Positions 1 through 6,510 of a DNA stretch of 28,134 nucleotides are shown here, piece after piece (positions within the stretch are counted from its first letter, which is position 1; every line of letters begins with the position of its first letter). The stretch is from IMG/VR virus record IMGVR_UViG_3300037166_000054, positions 1 to 28,134 of that record. One strand, written 5' to 3'. This stretch comes from a virus. The notes under the pieces were generated by a model, which did no database searches, was not told the origin of the DNA, and saw only the letters and a list, made by a program, of their open reading frames with translations. Both the position numbers and the translations under genes were made by a program.

Positions 1-312
1 GACCTTTCGGCCTTTCCGCTTCCCCGACAGGGAATCGAACCAGTTCCGGTACGCCCGGCGCGCGTCCTGGCACGCCTGCACCAGCGCCACCGACGCGACT
101 TCACCCAGCCACGCCCGCTCGGGTGCCTGCTTGGCCAGGGTGACCACGCGGTGCTGCACCTCAGTGTCGGAGATCTTCTCCCCGCCCGCGTGTGCCTCTT
201 CCCGCAGCCGCAGGCAGTCGTTGAACACCACCCGGGCGCACCCGAACGTCCGGGCCAGCATCATCTCCTGGCCGGAAGTCGGGTAGACACGGTAGCGGTA
301 CCTGGCAAGCAC
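1..312 (-). CDS. tnpB: TnpB/OrfB (IS200/IS605-type) protein, N-terminal part, cut by window edge
   Basis: An open frame runs from a GTG at 312-310 through base 1 without a stop (104 codons seen). The protein opens LARYRYRVYPTSGQ, followed by LARTFGCARVVFNDCLRLRE and later ALVQACQDARRAYRNWFDSL. This is the N-terminal helix-turn-helix pattern of OrfB/TnpB proteins (R-x-Y-P-t-x-x-Q, then G-x-x-R-x-v-x-N). In that family the remainder would be the RuvC-like nuclease and zinc finger of an RNA-guided endonuclease; these lie outside the window, so activity cannot be judged. No tnpA is seen on this side. The GTG is chosen because a TATAGT box ends 6 bases upstream, matching other promoters here. It could equally be a domesticated phage TnpB rather than a mobile element. 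Confidence 0.85.
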   Translation of the reverse strand, partial: MLARYRYRVYPTSGQEMMLARTFGCARVVFNDCLRLREEAHAGGEKISDTEVQHRVVTLAKQAPERAWLGEVASVALVQACQDARRAYRNWFDSLSGKRKGRKV

Positions 313-318
313 AACACC

Positions 319-327
319 ACTATACCA
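319..327 (-). promoter_or_regulatory. Extended -10 promoter of the tnpB-like gene
   Basis: On the minus strand TGG-TATAGT is followed by six bases and then the GTG start. No good -35 is visible at 17 bp. The heptamer AGACCAA occurs twice just upstream, 13 bases apart, and could be an operator. Spacing predicts a leaderless transcript. Confidence 0.55.
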
Positions 328-389
328 GCTTGGTCTCACAGTTGGTCTACAACATGTTAGCAGAATCAGCGCCCGAGACGAACTCCGCC

Positions 390-743
390 TCACACGGCGA
401 TGCGAACTGGGACGGTGTCGCCGCCGCAGTTCGGGCACTTCTCCGCCAGCCGGGGAGAGTAGTGGACCTCGATCGGCAGGAGCTTGACTTCCTTGTTGCC
501 TTCGTGCCACTGACAGTTATAGAGGCAGGCTTCCTTGAACACCCGCTCGATGTGCTTGCACCGCGGATGCGTGTAGTCATCCTCGAACCCATTCTTGTGA
601 TAGGTGAACGCCGGGCAGGTGCAATGCGGGTAATCCTCAGCACCATTGATCGTCACCCTGTAGGTCCGACCCTTAGAACCAGGGATCTCGTAAGCTGCAT
701 ACCAGCTCTCGCAGAACGACCCGGTCTCGATTGAGTAAGGCAT
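390..743 (-). CDS. SWIM zinc-finger protein with C-terminal zinc ribbon
   Basis: 117 aa. The N-terminal half reads like a SWIM domain: an aromatic-rich beta segment (WYAAYEIPGSKGRTYRVTI), then C41-x-C43-x(18)-C62-x-H64, the CxCx(n)CxH signature. The C-terminal half has C73-x3-C77 and C103-x2-C106 (KCPNCGG), which could form a second zinc site. SWIM domains are known for binding DNA or proteins, often alongside helicases or transposases; the role here is unknown. It is last in a cassette of overlapping genes, and its ATG overlaps the TGA of a 7-codon mini-cistron. A second SWIM module lies at 8572-8727, so the phage carries two divergent copies. Confidence 0.7.
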   Translation of the reverse strand: MPYSIETGSFCESWYAAYEIPGSKGRTYRVTINGAEDYPHCTCPAFTYHKNGFEDDYTHPRCKHIERVFKEACLYNCQWHEGNKEVKLLPIEVHYSPRLAEKCPNCGGDTVPVRIAV

Positions 744-766
744 CAGATCCGCTCGCAGTCGTTCAT
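743..766 (-). CDS. Seven-codon mini-cistron (MNDCERI) linking two genes
   Basis: The ATG at 766-764 overlaps the TGA of the upstream 47-aa gene (ATGA). Seven codons later its TGA at 745-743 shares one base with the ATG of the SWIM gene (TGATG). A terminating ribosome could therefore re-initiate twice and reach the SWIM gene. The peptide is too short to judge as a protein; a role as a translational relay is inference from the overlaps. A comparable 8-codon ORF lies at 6484-6510. Confidence 0.4.
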   Translation of the reverse strand: MNDCERI

Positions 767-906
767 GAAGCTACCTCCCACACATGATCCGGAAACTCCT
801 CTGAGTAGAACTCTGCTGCCTTGATCGCCTCGGTCAGCGTAGAGCAGACGAGGACTACCTCGCCGTCCCGGGTCAACACTGGGAACCCTTGATCGCTCTC
901 ATCCAT
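763..906 (-). CDS. Small hypothetical protein, 47 aa
   Basis: The protein is MDESDQGFPVLTRDGEVVLV followed by CSTLTEAIKAAEFYSEEFPDHV and a short tail. An acidic amphipathic helix (TEAIKAAEFYSEEF) follows a beta-hairpin-like start; no family was recognised. The ATG at 906-904 overlaps the 3' end of the preceding gene by 8 bases, and its stop overlaps the mini-cistron, so it sits inside the coupled cassette. Coding potential is supported by this exact nesting and by the absence of competing frames. Confidence 0.6.
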   Translation of the reverse strand: MDESDQGFPVLTRDGEVVLVCSTLTEAIKAAEFYSEEFPDHVWEVAS

Positions 907-1093
907 CAGTTACCTTCTTCAGCGCGAACAGCGGACCGCGAAGCTCCCCGAGTGAAGCAAACGGCTTTTCTGGGCTCCAGACTCCGACGTTCTTGTTCCA
1001 CCAGGTGGCGGCGGGGTCAACAATGCCGAAGCCCGAATCCGTGAGCAGCTCGATCGCTGCCTTGATCTCTTCGGGGACTACGATCGTCTGCAT
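899..1093 (-). CDS. Small hypothetical protein, 64 aa
   Basis: Start chosen at the ATG 1093-1091, which shares one base with the stop of the upstream gene (TGATG). The frame is open further upstream, but that extension is arginine-rich shadow sequence of the upstream gene. The product begins MQTIVVPEEIKAAIELLTDS and contains WWNKNVGVW and LGELRGPLFALKKV. It is a soluble, mixed alpha/beta protein with no recognised domain. It is the second gene of the 390-1344 cassette. Confidence 0.6.
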   Translation of the reverse strand: MQTIVVPEEIKAAIELLTDSGFGIVDPAATWWNKNVGVWSPEKPFASLGELRGPLFALKKVTDG

Positions 1094-1344
1094 CAGCTCT
1101 TCCAACCCTGTCCGGCGGCGCCGATGACGACCGAACGCACGTAGTCGGGGCGGCTCTTGTAGGTGCGGCACGCTCTGCGCATCGCATCGCTGGGCCGCCA
1201 GCCGGGCGTCGTGTTTATCAGGTAGTTGTGATACAGACCGACCAGAGCCGATTCGGCTTCACTGAGACCCTCAGGAAACTCCTCCTCGAAGACACGCTCG
1301 CTGGCCGACTTGAAAACCATGTCTCTTCCTGTCGTGGTAACCAT
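1093..1344 (-). CDS. Small hypothetical protein, first gene of left cassette, 83 aa
   Basis: The product begins MVTTTGRDMVFKSASERVFE and continues with helical sequence containing ALVGLYHNYLINTTPGW and AMRRACRTYKSRPDYV. It is probably an all-helical small protein; no family was recognised. The ATG lies exactly 6 bases after a TATACT box that has a TTGATT box 17 bp upstream, so this gene has its own promoter and is probably leaderless. It heads the operon 1093-1344, 899-1093, 763-906, 743-766, 390-743, in which every junction overlaps. Confidence 0.65.
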   Translation of the reverse strand: MVTTTGRDMVFKSASERVFEEEFPEGLSEAESALVGLYHNYLINTTPGWRPSDAMRRACRTYKSRPDYVRSVVIGAAGQGWKS

Positions 1345-1350
1345 GACTTC

Positions 1351-1379
1351 AGTATAGCACCTTTGGCCTAGAGAATCAA
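1351..1379 (-). promoter_or_regulatory. Sigma70-type promoter with leaderless spacing (left cassette)
   Basis: On the minus strand TTGATT (1379-1374), a 17-bp spacer ending in TGC, and TATACT (1356-1351) are followed by six bases and the ATG at 1344. The transcript would begin at or next to the start codon. The -35 box lies inside the last codons of the terminase gene, so the cassette can be expressed independently of terminase. Confidence 0.7.
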
Positions 1380-4300
1380 ACGAACCCGCCGATGGACACC
1401 GATGCCGGTGATCTCACCGTACGCGGCTGAGCTGGCATCGACCCAGTCATCGTGGGCCGACTTTGCACCGGTCGGGCCAAAGGACCGGAACTCGTCGATA
1501 TACGCCTTGTTCCACTGACCCCTCACCAGGAAACAGTTTCCGGCCCGCTGTTGTGCGGCAAGGGGCTGAGCCCGGGTAACCTTGTCGCCTGAGTCGAGCG
1601 TTGCCTCGACGGCATACCCGGCCAGGATCTTCCTGACCCAGTAGTTCGCCTGCGACTTGCCCGCCTGGCCCGGGTCCTGAGGGATGCGAATCCTCTTGCA
1701 GTGCCACACCTCGGCATCCTCGCGGGCCGTATCGGCGACGAACTGCTCCGTGGCCAATGGGTCCTCTCTCTTGCGCCGGGCATCCACGACGTAGGTGGCG
1801 CCGGTGTCATTATTGACGCCCATCAGCACGCCTGCCGTCCAGTCCGGGTCTCCGCTCGCTTTCTTCACCGTGGCGGCCAGGTCCCAGGAGCGCATCAGCT
1901 TCGTACCGGCGGGTGGCGCGTCGCAATACTGCCACTTCTCCACCGGGAACATATCACCCTTCGGGTTGCTCGGACGCTGCTGGTACTCGGCTCCCCACTT
2001 TTCCTCTTTTAGGGTTTCCATGACCTGGAGCAAGACTTCGCGGTTCCAACGGCCTGGCCAGAGTGCTTCGCCCATCTTGCGCCCCATAGAATCACGCCAC
2101 GTCTCTGTGTCGATCTCCCCTTCTAACTCCGCCTTCGTAGGCTCGGCGAGCGCTGGCAGGTTCAGCGACTCCCACTGGTCGGCCATCGGGTTCTCGGCCG
2201 AAGCAAACTCCATCCGTCCGGCCAGGTCGTCCTCATTCCAGCGCGTGTTATGAACGACAAACCCCTCCGCCACAAAGTTCGCCTCGCCATCAACCGTAAG
2301 ATCGTAGACGTCGAGGATTGGTCCCGGGGTTATCTTCTGAACTCGCTCCAGTCGGACGTCTGGAGGAATCCGTCCGGTCACAAGCGACCGACCCCGTTGG
2401 TCATCCTCGGGCATAACAATAGTCACATGCGAACCCTGAGACCAGACGGGACTCGGACTATTTGGGGGTTGCCGCCAACGACCCTTCTCTGTCCACGGTC
2501 CCGCCGGGCGTGCTCCACAGCAAAGGGCTAGCCGACAAACATCCCCGCAAAGTTCCAGTGAAGACGAAGCTAGCGTCCAGGCGTGACCAATCTTGTCTTT
2601 GTGCCCGTCGGCGTCAAGAAGACCCCGAAGGAATGCCAACTGCGTCTCACCGGGCGCGTCAAAGAGCCACAGGGGTACACGCTTCGCCGGGGCACGAACT
2701 CCAGGGACTAACCCAAGAGCGGTCAGGGTTCTTCCGGCCTCGGCGCTGTCGAGTCGCTGATACCCCTCAGCCAGGTGTGCCTTCGGGCGGCGCCCAAAAA
2801 TCGAGTAGATAAGATCCGCTGCCCTCTCGTTGAGTGTGGCATTCTCGCCTAGCGCCACGAACACGGCCCAAGCGCGAGAATCGTAAACCTTACTGCGGAC
2901 ATGATCTTTGTTGTGCTTTGGCCACGTGGTTACCCAACCATCACCAACCAAATATCCCAACAACCAAGCCCACTCTGGATCGGTCCAACCGTCGACCGGG
3001 GCAGCACCCGACGTCGGGAGAGCCGCAGAAGTCACCACAAGATCGCCAACGGTCAAACTGGCCGCTGGTCGCCATACCGGGGCATAGGCGGGACGAGCGC
3101 GGCCATCAGCGGGCACGACAAGGAAAGGATGGGTTGGCGTAGCTGTGAGCTGATGACGATGAGTCGCAATAGTAATCGTCTCGCCCACACCCGACCTACG
3201 TTGAGCCAAAACCCGACGTCGCGTCAAACCTTCTTCGGAATAGGCATACACCTCGTCACCGGGAACAATCTGCGATATCGGCACCGAACCCTTACCCACA
3301 ACAGGAACAAGAGAATCACCAGCTAGACACATCAGCAGGATGATCGAGCCGCCGGGCTCTAGCCGAGTGCGAAGCGTGCCGAGGTACCAGTCCCACTGCT
3401 TGTTCCGGTAGTCATCGGACTGGCTCTCTTCCCAGCCCTTTACCGGGTCGTCGATCACGATGATGTGGCCGCCCTTGCCAGTGAGCGGGCCGCCCATGCC
3501 GACGGCGCGCATCCCTCCGAGGTGGCCTTGAATGTCCCAGCGGGCAGCGGCCGAGGACGCTGCGGACACCCGGATACCGAACTGCGCCATGCCGTGCTCT
3601 TCCAGCACGTCTCGGGCTTGGCGGCCCCAGGCCGCGGCGAAGTCTGCCTCGTACGAGGTCAGGATGACCTGCTTGTCCGGGAACATCCCCAGGAACCAGG
3701 CCGGGAAGTAGCGTGAGATCAGGAAACTGTTATGGGTCGGGATTAGCTCCCGTCCGACCAAAAACAACCCATCCGGAGCCGCAACCTGGATACACACGCC
3801 GTCCGCGTTGGGCGCCGACTCGATCGACTTGATCCCGATGCGCCGCTTTGTCGGACGACAGATCACCCGCTTCCTCGCCAGGCGACCCTGTGACAACCCG
3901 TCAATCGGAGACCAGCCGACCACATACCGCGTACCCGCGGTCTTGACAGAGTGGCCATTCAACTCGTGTGGCTCGCGAGTATCGGTCTCGGTCCACATCG
4001 ACGCCTTATGCCCGAGCGTGCGCACCAAACACAGGACGTCGTCCATCAGCCGCCGGTCGTGACCGATCACCCGCACGCGGCCGTTGGGATCGACCGAGCC
4101 ATCGCTGTCGACAATGCCCTGCAGAAGTAAACGCCGCTGCCGAACGGAAGACAGCAAGTAGGACTCAGGGATGTGCTTGTTCCTGAGCACCCCTAGAGCA
4201 GAGAGACGCCGCTGCATTCGAGCTGGCGCCGGGTAGTGAACGCCCGTGACTCTATGGACCGCTTCGTTGCTTATCGTGTCACCGTCTGCTTCGATGAAGC

Positions 4301-4907
4301 CAACTAGCTCATCGCGATCGGCCCCCATGGCGATAGTCCCTTTCGCTGCCGTACCGTCACCAAGCCAAAGACCCAGCAGGTAGGGAGCGAGTGGCAGCTC
4401 GGCTTCAGGCATTTCCAGAGCCGCCACGTCGGGAAGCTGGAATCGGGCTCGATCTCCGCTCCAATACTTCTGACGAGCAATCTCCCTGGTCTCCATCGTT
4501 CGCCACCTGTGCCTGCCGCGGTCGTAGACAGTCCACTCGTGATTTGGATGAACATCGACCGTCGATCCGTCGGTCATAACGACCCTCATCTTGGGAGCAC
4601 CGACGTCTACGGGCGACACGGCAACCACTTTGGTGGGCTTGCCTGAAGGACTGAAAACCCTGTCTCCGAGACGAAGATCACCGGCCCGTTTCCACCCCTC
4701 GGAAGTCAGAATATGTGTTCTGACCTGCATTTGTTTACCGTGCCGAGGCGGCATCGAGACCATCAGGAACCGACTGGTCTCGCTGTAGGCGATCTCCGTG
4801 ATCTTCCGATTGACCATGGCCAGATGTTTCGCTGGCACCCATAGACCATTCGAGACGTTCATGGCCAAGTGCGCCGGAGTGAGTGGTACCTCTTCGACGT
4901 CTGGCAT
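1368..4907 (-). CDS. terL: Terminase large subunit interrupted by two LAGLIDADG inteins
   Basis: 1179 aa, of which about 483 are terminase, the usual TerL length. ATPase landmarks: Walker A PPRHGK (residues 53-58) continuing at S394 after intein 1, Walker B IIVIDDP before intein 2, and TRWNEDDLAGR (from T888) after intein 2. The C-terminal nuclease shows RSWDLAAT and DDWVDASSAAYG, acidic residues typical of the RNase H-like fold. It would cut and translocate phage DNA into procapsids with the small subunit encoded immediately upstream (TAG-ATG with no gap). Both insertions fall at ATPase motifs, so TerL should be inactive until spliced. The N-extein start MPDVEEVPLTPAHLAM is supported by the abutting upstream stop. 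Confidence 0.95.
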   Translation of the reverse strand: MPDVEEVPLTPAHLAMNVSNGLWVPAKHLAMVNRKITEIAYSETSRFLMVSMPPRHGKQMQVRTHILTSEGWKRAGDLRLGDRVFSPSGKPTKVVAVSPVDVGAPKMRVVMTDGSTVDVHPNHEWTVYDRGRHRWRTMETREIARQKYWSGDRARFQLPDVAALEMPEAELPLAPYLLGLWLGDGTAAKGTIAMGADRDELVGFIEADGDTISNEAVHRVTGVHYPAPARMQRRLSALGVLRNKHIPESYLLSSVRQRRLLLQGIVDSDGSVDPNGRVRVIGHDRRLMDDVLCLVRTLGHKASMWTETDTREPHELNGHSVKTAGTRYVVGWSPIDGLSQGRLARKRVICRPTKRRIGIKSIESAPNADGVCIQVAAPDGLFLVGRELIPTHNSFLISRYFPAWFLGMFPDKQVILTSYEADFAAAWGRQARDVLEEHGMAQFGIRVSAASSAAARWDIQGHLGGMRAVGMGGPLTGKGGHIIVIDDPVKGWEESQSDDYRNKQWDWYLGTLRTRLEPGGSIILLMCLAGDSLVPVVGKGSVPISQIVPGDEVYAYSEEGLTRRRVLAQRRSGVGETITIATHRHQLTATPTHPFLVVPADGRARPAYAPVWRPAASLTVGDLVVTSAALPTSGAAPVDGWTDPEWAWLLGYLVGDGWVTTWPKHNKDHVRSKVYDSRAWAVFVALGENATLNERAADLIYSIFGRRPKAHLAEGYQRLDSAEAGRTLTALGLVPGVRAPAKRVPLWLFDAPGETQLAFLRGLLDADGHKDKIGHAWTLASSSLELCGDVCRLALCCGARPAGPWTEKGRWRQPPNSPSPVWSQGSHVTIVMPEDDQRGRSLVTGRIPPDVRLERVQKITPGPILDVYDLTVDGEANFVAEGFVVHNTRWNEDDLAGRMEFASAENPMADQWESLNLPALAEPTKAELEGEIDTETWRDSMGRKMGEALWPGRWNREVLLQVMETLKEEKWGAEYQQRPSNPKGDMFPVEKWQYCDAPPAGTKLMRSWDLAATVKKASGDPDWTAGVLMGVNNDTGATYVVDARRKREDPLATEQFVADTAREDAEVWHCKRIRIPQDPGQAGKSQANYWVRKILAGYAVEATLDSGDKVTRAQPLAAQQRAGNCFLVRGQWNKAYIDEFRSFGPTGAKSAHDDWVDASSAAYGEITGIGVHRRVRLIL
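2247..3329 (-). other. Intein 2 of TerL (361 aa, LAGLIDADG endonuclease, Cys1)
   Basis: Residues 527-887 of the precursor. It begins CLAGDSLVPV (Cys1), has the block B motif TPTHPFLV, and carries two dodecapeptides, WLLGYLVGDGW and LRGLLDADGHKD, of a LAGLIDADG homing endonuclease. It ends ANFVAEGFVVHN with +1 Thr of the terminase motif TRWNEDD. All canonical splicing residues (Cys1, block B Thr and His, penultimate His, Asn, Thr+1) are present, so standard splicing is expected. The insertion separates the residues before and inside the conserved TRW motif. Confidence 0.92.
3729..4733 (-). other. Intein 1 of TerL (335 aa, LAGLIDADG endonuclease, apparent Gln1)
   Basis: Residues 59-393. The block A pattern QMQVRTHILTSEGWK aligns with the usual C-L-x-x-x-T-x-I-x-T, but position 1 is Gln. 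Block B is VHPNHEWTV. Endonuclease motifs are LLGLWLGDGTA and LLQGIVDSDGS. It ends LFLVGRELIPTHN, and Ser+1 is the Ser of the Walker A GKS. Without a Cys or Ser at position 1 the normal N-S/O acyl shift is impossible; direct attack by Ser+1 would be required. The insertion splits the catalytic GK|S of the ATPase. Confidence 0.88.
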
Positions 4908-5522
4908 CTAGTCGCCTTCTGCTGGCTCTGACTCCTCGTGGATCGGCGCCGGAACCGAGCCGTCATCCGGCGGTAGCTCGGCATCGCCCTCCGATAGCAG
5001 ATCCATCATCTTGTACGCAAGCTCCCGGCCTTGCGCCGTAGCCATGATGGCTTTCGCTGTCTCGCCCGGCACTTCGCCTTTATGCTCAGTTTGGATACCG
5101 ATCGTCGTCCCGGCCACACCTCGCGCCTCGCGCTCCACCTTGATGCCGAGGTCGATGAACCTGGCGACTTCCGAGGACGGCAGAGTCATGACGAAGTCAC
5201 CTTCCGGGGTCGTGGCCTGCAGACGCTCAAGGGCGCGCTGTTGGAGCAGGAGGCCATACTGGGCGTGTCGCGTCGTCATCTCACGGATCTTGTCAACGTT
5301 CTCATCCTGCCGGATTCGATCCATGTCGGAGTCGTAGTCTTTACAGCGCTCGACCCAGCTATTCAAGCGGGACCACTCGGACAGTATCCGCCGATTGCCG
5401 TTGCTGCCGTAAACTATGATCGTCGCTTGGCGCAGCGTGCGAGTAGGGCCGAGGTCGCGATAGACGGTGAACGCCTCGAACGCCTTTGAACCCTCTCCTT
5501 TGATCCGATCGTAGCTAGCCAT
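4908..5522 (-). CDS. Terminase small-subunit-like DNA-binding protein
   Basis: 204 aa. Start set at the ATG 5522-5520 (MASYDRIKGEGSKAFEAF), which shares one base with the stop of the upstream ParB-like gene; the longer open frame would run through that gene. Residues about 15-65 look like a helix-turn-helix of the kind seen in phage TerS-like proteins (FTVYRDLGPTRTLRQA, then RILSEWSRLNSWVERCKDYD). A long charged helix and an acidic C-terminal tail (SEGDAELPPDDG onward) follow. Position directly before terL supports a role in recognising packaging sites; sequence alone is not conclusive. Confidence 0.65.
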   Translation of the reverse strand: MASYDRIKGEGSKAFEAFTVYRDLGPTRTLRQATIIVYGSNGNRRILSEWSRLNSWVERCKDYDSDMDRIRQDENVDKIREMTTRHAQYGLLLQQRALERLQATTPEGDFVMTLPSSEVARFIDLGIKVEREARGVAGTTIGIQTEHKGEVPGETAKAIMATAQGRELAYKMMDLLSEGDAELPPDDGSVPAPIHEESEPAEGD

Positions 5523-6487
5523 CACGCACTCCCCAGGTACTCGGCTGCCAAATATTCTAGCCCTTGCCACCTGGCCTTAGCAGACACCTCGTCCAAGGCG
5601 ACCATCCTGTCGAGCGCATCCGAGATCACCTTGGCGGCAGGGGCTGGAATCGAGGCCGTGCCGACGACGTCCCGTAGCGGGGTCAGCTCGCCCTCGGGTA
5701 GGTTCTCCCCGAGGTGCTCCAACACGATGTCGGCCATGCGAGAAAGAACCGTACCGGTAGAGCGGATCTCATACTCGATTCCCACCTTCCTGAGAACCGC
5801 CTTCCAGCGCTCCAGCAACTCGATGTCGGCCAGGTACGCCACGTCGTGATCAGCCGACAGCTGTACGATCACCTTCTCGACCGCCCGCTCGAACCGATCA
5901 AAGTCATAAGGCAGGAACACGATCAGGGCCGTCCGAAAGTCCGGGTGAATGTCGATGTTCGGGATGGTGACCTTCTCAAAGTCCATTTCGAGCGACTTCG
6001 GGTCGATGAACGTCTCTAAGCGGGCTGAGACGTCGCCTATCGCCTCGTAAATCTTGGCGATGAGCTGGGGGTTGTCTTCGCCTTGAATCGCATTGTGACT
6101 CAACTGCTTGGCTCTAATCTGATCCGGGGTCAAGCCACTCACGTCGACGATGGCGAAGATCTCGCTCAGCTGGCCCGCTCTCGCTGACCGGACGCGGTGG
6201 TGGCCGGAGACGATTTCGAGCCTGCCATCCGTGAGCGCCACGAACGGGAGCGATTCCAGCCGCTGGTCTCGGCCGATGGTTGACGTCAGCCGGTCCATCA
6301 TGGCCTTCGGCATCCCGCGGGCGTTTATCGGCTGTTCGTGTAGCTCGTCGACGTGCACCTTCCAGATCTGCAGCCCTTGGCCGAGATCGAGCAACGCCTC
6401 AGCCCGCGAGATAGACGGCGAATCGCCGACTTCCTCGTCATCTTGCGAGGTTTCCGGTTCTGTTTCTGCGCGTTCTTCCTCGGTCAT
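5522..6487 (-). CDS. ParB/Srx-like nuclease-domain protein
   Basis: 321 aa. Start at ATG 6487 is decided by a strong Shine-Dalgarno (AAGGAG, 6 bases upstream); the open frame continues further but without a site. After an acidic N-terminus (residues 1-25), residues about 40-150 form a ParB-like domain with IWKVHVDELHEQPINARG and the core motif EIVSGHHRVRSARAG (91-105), equivalent to the GxHRxxA box. The remaining 170 residues are mostly helical. ParB/Srx folds in phages are often found beside DNA-modification genes, where they may act as nucleases or NTP-dependent switches. Here it sits between a putative modification gene and the terminase genes, not in a parA locus, so plasmid partitioning is unlikely. 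Confidence 0.75.
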   Translation of the reverse strand: MTEEERAETEPETSQDDEEVGDSPSISRAEALLDLGQGLQIWKVHVDELHEQPINARGMPKAMMDRLTSTIGRDQRLESLPFVALTDGRLEIVSGHHRVRSARAGQLSEIFAIVDVSGLTPDQIRAKQLSHNAIQGEDNPQLIAKIYEAIGDVSARLETFIDPKSLEMDFEKVTIPNIDIHPDFRTALIVFLPYDFDRFERAVEKVIVQLSADHDVAYLADIELLERWKAVLRKVGIEYEIRSTGTVLSRMADIVLEHLGENLPEGELTPLRDVVGTASIPAPAAKVISDALDRMVALDEVSAKARWQGLEYLAAEYLGSA

Positions 6488-6510
6488 GCCGCTCTCCTTG
6501 CGCTCTTCAT
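6484..6510 (-). CDS. Eight-codon mini-cistron (MKSARRAA) linking two genes
   Basis: The ATG at 6510 overlaps the TGA of the upstream modification gene (ATGA), and its own TGA at 6486-6484 overlaps the ATG of the ParB-like gene (ATGA). The ORF contains that gene's Shine-Dalgarno, AAGGAG. It resembles the mini-cistron at 743-766. A relay or regulatory function is inference. Confidence 0.35.
   Translation of the reverse strand: MKSARRAA

Noticed and set aside
20-60. tRNA T-loop-like GGTTCGATTCC on the minus strand
   Set aside because: It lies inside the TnpB reading frame (NWFDSL), the flanks do not form a T-stem, and no acceptor or anticodon arms are found.
330-734. Plus-strand frame of 134 codons opposite the SWIM gene
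   Set aside because: It is antisense to a gene with a clear CxCx(n)CxH signature and start/stop overlaps on the minus strand.
2250-3326. Several plus-strand frames of 93-141 codons opposite intein 2
   Set aside because: They overlap each other and the intein, have no starts with ribosome sites and no domain-like sequence.
5522-6487. Plasmid-type ParB partitioning system
   Set aside because: There is no parA nearby and no obvious parS-like palindromes. The neighbours are modification and packaging genes.
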